From Rhodospirillales bacterium (GTDB taxonomy: Bacteria; Pseudomonadota; Alphaproteobacteria; Rhodospirillales; JAPHTL01): a stretch of 9,461 nt of DNA. Below are positions 6,018 through 9,461 of this stretch, one piece after another (the stretch's first letter is position 1; the number at the start of each line of letters is the position of its first letter). A program made the translations under genes and the position numbers. Under the pieces are notes generated by a model that worked only from the letters and a program-made list of their open reading frames with translations, was not told the DNA's origin and did not search any database. The stretch covers positions 1 through 9,461 of the forward strand of contig JAPHTL010000323.1 in assembly GCA_026193355.1 (NCBI GenBank), written 5' to 3'.

Positions 6018-6557
6018 ATGGTGCGTTTGCGCGAACATTTCAATAAGGTCGTCCGACCGGCCCTGATGGAGGAGTTCTCTTACAAGAACCCGATGCAGGT
6101 GCCGAAAATCGAGAAGATCGTCATCAACATGGGCGTCGGTGAAGCGTCGCAGGACAAGAAAAAGATCGAGTCCGCGTTGGCTGAAATGACGGCGATCGCC
6201 GGTCAAAAGCCGGTCGTCACCCATGCCAAGCAATCCATCGCGGGCTTCAAGCTCCGTGAGGGCATGATTGTCGGCTGCAAGGTAACCCTGCGCAGCGACC
6301 GCATGTACGAATTCCTTGACCGCCTGGTCAACATCGCGCTGCCGCGCGTTCGCGACTTTCGCGGGGTTTCGCCCAAGAGTTTCGACGGCCGTGGGAACTA
6401 CGCCATGGGCATCAAGGAGCAGATCGTGTTTCCGGAAATCGATTACGACAAGGTCGATGAGATCCGGGGCATGGACATCATCATCACGACGACTGCGAAG
6501 ACCGATGACGAGGCAAGAGCGCTTCTCAAGGGATTCGACATGCCGTTCAACGGCTGA
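6018..6557 (+). CDS. rplE: 50S ribosomal protein L5
   Basis: L5 binds 5S rRNA with L18 and L25-type proteins in the central protuberance and contacts the 30S head and P-site tRNA. The 179-residue product equals the E. coli length. The signature VPKIEKIVINMGVGEA is at residues 28-43. It is followed by PVVTHAKQSIAGFKLREG (65-82), RVRDFRGVSPKSFDGRGNYA (110-129) and IVFPEIDYDKVDEIRGMDI (136-154). GAGGA (6005-6009) shares bases with the rplX stop and lies 8 nt before the ATG. In E. coli the start of this gene carries the S8 binding site that represses the spc operon. I see no convincing S8-type stem here, though reading by eye is a weak test. Confidence 0.99.
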   Translation: MVRLREHFNKVVRPALMEEFSYKNPMQVPKIEKIVINMGVGEASQDKKKIESALAEMTAIAGQKPVVTHAKQSIAGFKLREGMIVGCKVTLRSDRMYEFLDRLVNIALPRVRDFRGVSPKSFDGRGNYAMGIKEQIVFPEIDYDKVDEIRGMDIIITTTAKTDDEARALLKGFDMPFNG

Positions 6558-6578
6558 CCGGTAAGCGGAGTAGACGGA

Positions 6579-6884
6579 ATGGCTAAGAAGAGTGCCATCG
6601 AGAAGAACAAGTTGCGTGAGCGCAAGGTCAAGAAGTTCTCGGCCAAACGCGCCAGGCTGAAGGCGATTGCGACGGACCGCGATATCTCTCCGGAGGAGCG
6701 TTTCGCTGCGGCATTGAAGCTTGCGAAACTGCCGCGCAACAGCGCCGCCAACAGGGTGCGTCTTCGTTGCGAGATCACCGGGCGTCCGCGTGGCAACTAT
6801 CGCAAGTTCAAGCTTTCACGGATCGCGCTGCGTGATCTGGCCTCGACGGGTCAGGTTCCCGGCGTGGTGAAATCAAGTTGGTAA
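6579..6884 (+). CDS. rpsN: 30S ribosomal protein S14, zinc-free form
   Basis: S14 is a late-assembling protein of the 30S head, close to S3 and S10. The 101-residue length equals E. coli S14 and marks the long, zinc-independent class. The only cysteine is C64, so the two CxxC pairs of the short zinc-ribbon form are absent. Recognisable blocks are MAKKSAIEKNKLRERKVKKF (1-20), LPRNSAANRVRLRCEITGRP (51-70) and the C-terminal RGNYRKFKLSRIALRDLAST (71-90) ending in KSSW. GGAG (6567-6570) lies 8 nt before the ATG. The gap from rplE is 21 nt. No second S14 gene is visible in the window; zinc-responsive paralogues, where they exist, are usually elsewhere in the genome. Confidence 0.98.
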   Translation: MAKKSAIEKNKLRERKVKKFSAKRARLKAIATDRDISPEERFAAALKLAKLPRNSAANRVRLRCEITGRPRGNYRKFKLSRIALRDLASTGQVPGVVKSSW

Positions 6885-6897
6885 GGGAGAGAGCGTA

Positions 6898-7296
6898 ATG
6901 TCGATGAGCGATCCCCTGGGCGATATGCTGACCCGTATCCGCAATGGTCAGATGGCCCGGAAGTCCAGCATCACCGCGCCCGCGTCAAGCCTTCGCACGA
7001 ATGTGCTCGAGGTTCTGAAGCGTGAAGGCTACATCCGTAGCTTCGAGCGTTACGAGGTCCGCAAGGGCATCGATGAGCTGAAGATCGAGCTGAAATACCA
7101 GGATGGCGATCCTGTAATCCGTGAGATTAGTCGCGTGTCGACCCCCGGTCGTCGCGTGTATTCGAAAATCAAGGATTTGCCCAAGTTCTATAACGGCCTG
7201 GGTATCTCCATCCTGTCGACCCCGCGGGGCGTCATGTCAGACGCAGAAGCCCGTGAGGCCAATGTGGGTGGCGAAGTCCTGTGTCAGGTCTTCTAA
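6898..7296 (+). CDS. rpsH: 30S ribosomal protein S8
   Basis: S8 is a primary 16S rRNA-binding protein needed to organise the 30S central domain. In E. coli it represses spc translation by binding its own mRNA. The 132-residue product (E. coli 130) begins MSMSDPLGDMLTRIRNGQMA and carries the signature ISILSTPRGVMSDAEAREAN (103-122) before VGGEVLCQVF. Two ATG codons are possible, 6898 and 6904. The first is preferred because GGGAG (6885-6889) is 8 nt upstream, against 14 nt for the second. The Shine-Dalgarno continues directly from the rpsN stop (TAAGGGAG). The protein is intact, so feedback control by S8 is possible here, but no target site was identified. Confidence 0.98.
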   Translation: MSMSDPLGDMLTRIRNGQMARKSSITAPASSLRTNVLEVLKREGYIRSFERYEVRKGIDELKIELKYQDGDPVIREISRVSTPGRRVYSKIKDLPKFYNGLGISILSTPRGVMSDAEAREANVGGEVLCQVF

Positions 7297-7305
7297 GAGG
7301 GCATC

Positions 7306-7839
7306 ATGTCACGTGTAGGTAAAAATCCGGTTGTGGTGCCTGACGGCGTTACGGTCGACATCGCCGGGCAGCGCGTTACTGCCAAGGGCAAGTTGGGTGA
7401 GATGATCTATACCGCCACGGATGACGTGGAGATCACCAGGGAAGATAACCTCATCTTTGTGAAGCCGAAGTCTGATACAGGCCCGGCGCAAAAGATGTGG
7501 GGAACCGCCCGCGCCCGTATCAGTAATCTGGTGACGGGTGTATCCGATGGGTTCACCAAGAATCTGGAGCTTGTCGGCGTTGGATATCGCGCCGCGGTGC
7601 AGGGCAACAACCTGCAGCTTCAGTTGGGTTTCTCGCATGATGTGGCTTATCCGATTCCGAAGGGGATCAGCATGAGCTGCGAGAAGCCGACGTCGATTTC
7701 GATTTCGGGTGCCGACAAACAGAAAGTCGGCCAGGTCGCTGCAGAGATCCGCGCCTACCGCCCGCCGGAGCCCTACAAGGGCAAAGGTGTGCATTATCAG
7801 GGCGAGCAGATCCTGCGCAAGGAAGGCAAGAAGAAGTAG
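7306..7839 (+). CDS. rplF: 50S ribosomal protein L6
   Basis: L6 is a two-domain 50S protein near the factor-binding site, close to the sarcin-ricin loop and the stalk base. The 177-residue product equals the E. coli length. It begins MSRVGKNPVVVPDGVTVDIA. The two repeated L6 folds cover roughly residues 1-80 and 85-170, with LVGVGYRAAVQGNNLQLQLG (89-108) at the start of the second and the signature PEPYKGKGVHY (154-164) near the end. The tail is basic (KEGKKK). AGAGGG (7296-7301) lies 4 nt before the ATG, somewhat close. The gap from rpsH is 9 nt, and rplR follows after 2 nt. Confidence 0.99.
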   Translation: MSRVGKNPVVVPDGVTVDIAGQRVTAKGKLGEMIYTATDDVEITREDNLIFVKPKSDTGPAQKMWGTARARISNLVTGVSDGFTKNLELVGVGYRAAVQGNNLQLQLGFSHDVAYPIPKGISMSCEKPTSISISGADKQKVGQVAAEIRAYRPPEPYKGKGVHYQGEQILRKEGKKK

Positions 7840-7841
7840 CC

Positions 7842-8198
7842 ATGAAAACCGCGAGAGAACTGTTCGAGCGCCGCAAGCGGCGGACTCGCCACAAGATCCG
7901 GCTCAAGGCGGCGGGGCGTCCCCGTCTGACCGTGTTCCGGTCATGCAAACACATTTACGCCCAGGTCATCGACGATGTCCAAGGCATGACCCTTGCGACC
8001 GCTTCCACAAAGGACGCCGACTACAAGGGCAAGTCTGGAAGCACGGCGGAAGCAGCGGCGGTGATCGGAAAAATGATTGCCGAACGTGCGCTGAAAGCCG
8101 GCGTCAAGGAAGTGGCCTTCGACCGGGGCGGCTATGTGTACCACGGACGGGTCAAGGCCCTGGGCGATGCCGCCCGGGAAAGCGGCCTCACGTTCTAG
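7842..8198 (+). CDS. rplR: 50S ribosomal protein L18
   Basis: L18 binds 5S rRNA and helps install it in the central protuberance together with L5. The 118-residue product (E. coli 117) has the basic N-terminus RRKRRTRHKIRLKAAGRPRL (10-29). It is followed by VFRSCKHIYAQVIDD (31-45) and the conserved end VAFDRGGYVYHGRVKALGDA (91-110) then ARESGLTF. Only 2 nt separate it from rplF. No strong Shine-Dalgarno is at the normal distance; the upstream bases are the A/G-rich lysine codons of the L6 tail. Translation may therefore depend largely on coupling to rplF (inference). Confidence 0.98.
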   Translation: MKTARELFERRKRRTRHKIRLKAAGRPRLTVFRSCKHIYAQVIDDVQGMTLATASTKDADYKGKSGSTAEAAAVIGKMIAERALKAGVKEVAFDRGGYVYHGRVKALGDAARESGLTF

Positions 8199-8210
8199 GG
8201 ATCAAAAGAT

Positions 8211-8777
8211 ATGGCACGACAGATGGATATGGAAGCAGGCCGCAACGATCGCGCGTCCCGTGAAGAAAGCGAACTGATCGACAAGCTGGTCAGCATCAAC
8301 CGCGTCGCCAAGGTGGTCAAGGGTGGCCGTCGTTTCGCGTTTGCCGCTCTTGTGGTTGTTGGTGATGGCCGCGGTCGCGTCGGATACGGACACGGCAAGG
8401 CCCGCGAGGTTCCCGAGGCGATCCGCAAGGCGACCGAGCAGGCGAAACGGTCGATGATTCATGTTCCTCTTCGCGAGGGCCGTACGCTTCACCATGATAT
8501 TCATGGGCGTTTCGGGGCCGGAAAGGTTCTGCTTCGCGCAGCTCCGTCGGGTACCGGAATCATCGCAGGCGGCCCGATGCGTGCCGTTTTCGAGACCATG
8601 GGCGTTCAGGACGTCGTCGCCAAATCGCTGGGTTCGCAGAACCCCTACAACATGATCAAGGCGACCTTCGTTGCGTTGCAGGCCGGAATGTCTCCGCGCA
8701 GCGTCGCCGCCAAGCGCGGCAAGAAGGTCGGCGATATCACCGCCCGCCGTGACGGCGCTGGCGAATCAGCGGCCTAG
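8211..8777 (+). CDS. rpsE: 30S ribosomal protein S5
   Basis: S5 lies at the mRNA entry side of the 30S and affects decoding accuracy. Changes in its N-terminal loop are known to give spectinomycin resistance in E. coli. The 188-residue product is longer than E. coli S5 (167), with about 10 extra residues at the N-terminus and a similar extra stretch at the C-terminus. The S5 double-stranded RNA-binding domain begins at LIDKLVSINRVAKVVKGGRR (22-41). VVGDGRGRVGYGHGKAREVP (49-68) and the C-terminal domain with GTGIIAGGPMRAVFE follow. The VKGGRRF loop is undeleted. AGGGA (8197-8201), merged with the rplR stop, stands 9 nt before the ATG at 8211. The C-terminal extension after KVGDI ends in GAGESAA. 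Confidence 0.98.
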   Translation: MARQMDMEAGRNDRASREESELIDKLVSINRVAKVVKGGRRFAFAALVVVGDGRGRVGYGHGKAREVPEAIRKATEQAKRSMIHVPLREGRTLHHDIHGRFGAGKVLLRAAPSGTGIIAGGPMRAVFETMGVQDVVAKSLGSQNPYNMIKATFVALQAGMSPRSVAAKRGKKVGDITARRDGAGESAA

Positions 8778-8788
8778 GAGTAAGAGTC

Positions 8789-8980
8789 ATGGCGAACAAG
8801 GCGACCATCACGGTGACCCAGATTGCGAGCCCCATCGGCCGCAAGAAGGATCAGAGGGCGACCCTGGTCGGGCTGGGCCTGAACAAGATGAACCGCACGA
8901 AGGAACTGGAGGATACCCCCTCCGTCCGTGGGATGATTGACAAGGTGCGCCATCTGGTGCGCGTGGAAGAGGCCGGCTGA
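8789..8980 (+). CDS. rpmD: 50S ribosomal protein L30
   Basis: L30 is a small single-domain 50S protein that contacts 23S rRNA. The 63-residue product is close to the E. coli length of 59. It has the typical VTQIASPIGRKKDQRATLVG (9-28), LGLNKMNRTKELEDTPSVRG (29-48) and MIDKVRHLVRVEE at the end. AGGAG (8776-8780), sharing bases with the rpsE stop, lies 8 nt before the ATG. The gene is absent from some bacterial lineages, so its presence here is a mild taxonomic marker. Its last codons take part in a possible RNA stem with the rpmD-rplO spacer. Confidence 0.97.
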   Translation: MANKATITVTQIASPIGRKKDQRATLVGLGLNKMNRTKELEDTPSVRGMIDKVRHLVRVEEAG

Positions 8981-9025
8981 AACGTCGGCGGTCTCGATAC
9001 CGCCGTACCGGCCTTAAACGAAGGA
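8970..9025 (+). promoter_or_regulatory. Inverted repeats spanning the rpmD end and rplO leader
   Basis: The 53-nt rpmD-rplO gap holds a perfect 7-bp inverted repeat, CGGCGGT (8986-8992) and ACCGCCG (8999-9005), around the loop CTCGAT. An outer pair, GGCCGG (8971-8976) in the last rpmD codons and CCGGCC (9008-9013), would enclose it. CCTT (9012-9015) can alternatively pair with AAGG (9021-9024), part of the rplO Shine-Dalgarno AAGGA (9021-9025). It shares 9012-9014 with the outer stem, counting the A8970-T9014 pair, so the two pairings exclude each other. No T-run follows, so it is not a standard terminator. The repeats are visible; a regulatory role is inference. Confidence 0.4.
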
Positions 9026-9033
9026 TCGTGGAA

Positions 9034-9461
9034 ATGAAACTTAACGACATTCGCGATAACGAAGGCGCCCGCAAGCCGCGGATGCGGATCGGCCGCGGTA
9101 TTGGTTCCGGCAAGGGCAAGACCGGTGGTCGCGGCGTCAAGGGCCAGACCTCCCGCAGTGGCGTAAGCCTGCTGGGGTTCGAAGGCGGCCAGATGCCCCT
9201 TTATCGTCGTTTGCCGAAGCGTGGCTTCAAGAACATTTTCCGCAAGGATTATGCGGTTGTGAATCTTGGTCGCCTGCAAAAGGCGGTTGACGATGGCAAG
9301 CTGGACGCCAAGAAGGCGATTGATGGAGCCGCGCTGGCTGCTGCCGGCCTGATCCGCAATGCCGGCGAAGCCGTCCGTCTGCTGGCCAAGGGCGAAATCA
9401 AGGCGAAGATCACGATCGAGGTTGTCGGCGCATCGAAAGCGGCTGTTGAAGCCGTCGAGAA
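9034..9461 (+). CDS. rplO: 50S ribosomal protein L15 (3' end cut by window)
   Basis: L15 is a late 50S assembly protein with a long glycine-rich extension that threads into 23S rRNA. The 142 codons present run from MKLNDIRDNEGARKPRMRIG through the basic glycine-rich segment GRGIGSGKGKTGGRGVKGQT (20-39) and GFEGGQMPLYRRLPKRGFKN (48-67). A C-terminal globular domain begins near residue 75. E. coli L15 has 144 residues, so most of the protein is present, but no stop is reached; L15 proteins in this group often run longer. AAGGA (9021-9025) lies 8 nt before the ATG. secY is the expected next gene, but it is outside the window. Confidence 0.98.
   Translation, partial: MKLNDIRDNEGARKPRMRIGRGIGSGKGKTGGRGVKGQTSRSGVSLLGFEGGQMPLYRRLPKRGFKNIFRKDYAVVNLGRLQKAVDDGKLDAKKAIDGAALAAAGLIRNAGEAVRLLAKGEIKAKITIEVVGASKAAVEAVE

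Noticed and set aside
6000..6040. S8-type translational operator at the rplE start, as in E. coli
   Set aside because: I could not find a helix with the asymmetric bulge of the S8 site around this start. By-eye reading cannot exclude a diverged site, so none is claimed.
6542..6554. GCCG/CGGC inverted repeat at the end of rplE as a terminator
   Set aside because: The stem is only 4 bp with no T-run, and it lies inside the last rplE codons with rpsN 21 nt further on. It is at chance level for this base composition.
7709..8263. Plus-strand open frame of 184 codons across rplF, rplR and rpsE
   Set aside because: It runs out of frame through three certain genes and encodes an arginine/proline/glycine-rich sequence of the kind produced by shifted reading of GC-rich codons.

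Overview
The window is a stretch of the conserved bacterial ribosomal-protein supercluster, all on the + strand. It holds the last 35 codons of tuf, the complete S10 block (rpsJ-rplC-rplD-rplW-rplB-rpsS-rplV-rpsC-rplP-rpmC-rpsQ), and the spc block from rplN to rplO (rplN-rplX-rplE-rpsN-rpsH-rplF-rplR-rpsE-rpmD-rplO). The right edge cuts rplO after 142 codons. Gene order matches Escherichia coli, with tuf directly ahead of rpsJ.

The protein sequences (S10 beginning MDSQNIRIRLKAFDHR, the zinc-free 101-residue S14, the L23 and S5 termini) and the GC-rich coding bias suggest an alphaproteobacterium, perhaps Rhodospirillales-like. This placement comes from remembered family patterns, not from a search.

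Layout: 1-109 tuf tail; 110-164 a spacer with a perfect 10-bp hairpin; 165-5286 the S10 block; 5287-5320 a 34-nt junction where E. coli has the spc promoter, with no promoter recognised here; 5321-8980 the spc block to rpmD; 8981-9033 a 53-nt spacer with a second inverted repeat; 9034-9461 partial rplO. There is no gene-free stretch over 55 nt. I found no RNA gene, mobile element, CRISPR array or convincing intrinsic terminator.

The gene products assemble with rRNA into both subunits. L3, L4, L2, L23, L22, L16, L29, L14, L24, L5, L6, L18, L30 and L15 belong to the 50S, and S10, S19, S3, S17, S14, S8 and S5 to the 30S. EF-Tu delivers aminoacyl-tRNA to the finished ribosome. Spacing implies one co-transcribed, translationally coupled message. 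The 21 junctions fall into two main modes: overlaps or gaps of 4 nt or less (8 junctions), and gaps of 9-13 nt in which the upstream stop codon touches or merges into the next Shine-Dalgarno (8 junctions). Five longer gaps of 21-55 nt remain.

This is core housekeeping DNA and I see no undescribed system. The points worth a second look are the tuf-rpsJ hairpin and the 14-codon mini-ORF over it, the acidic pentapeptide-repeat tail of L3, the structured rpmD-rplO spacer, the ambiguous L23 start, and the stop/Shine-Dalgarno pattern.
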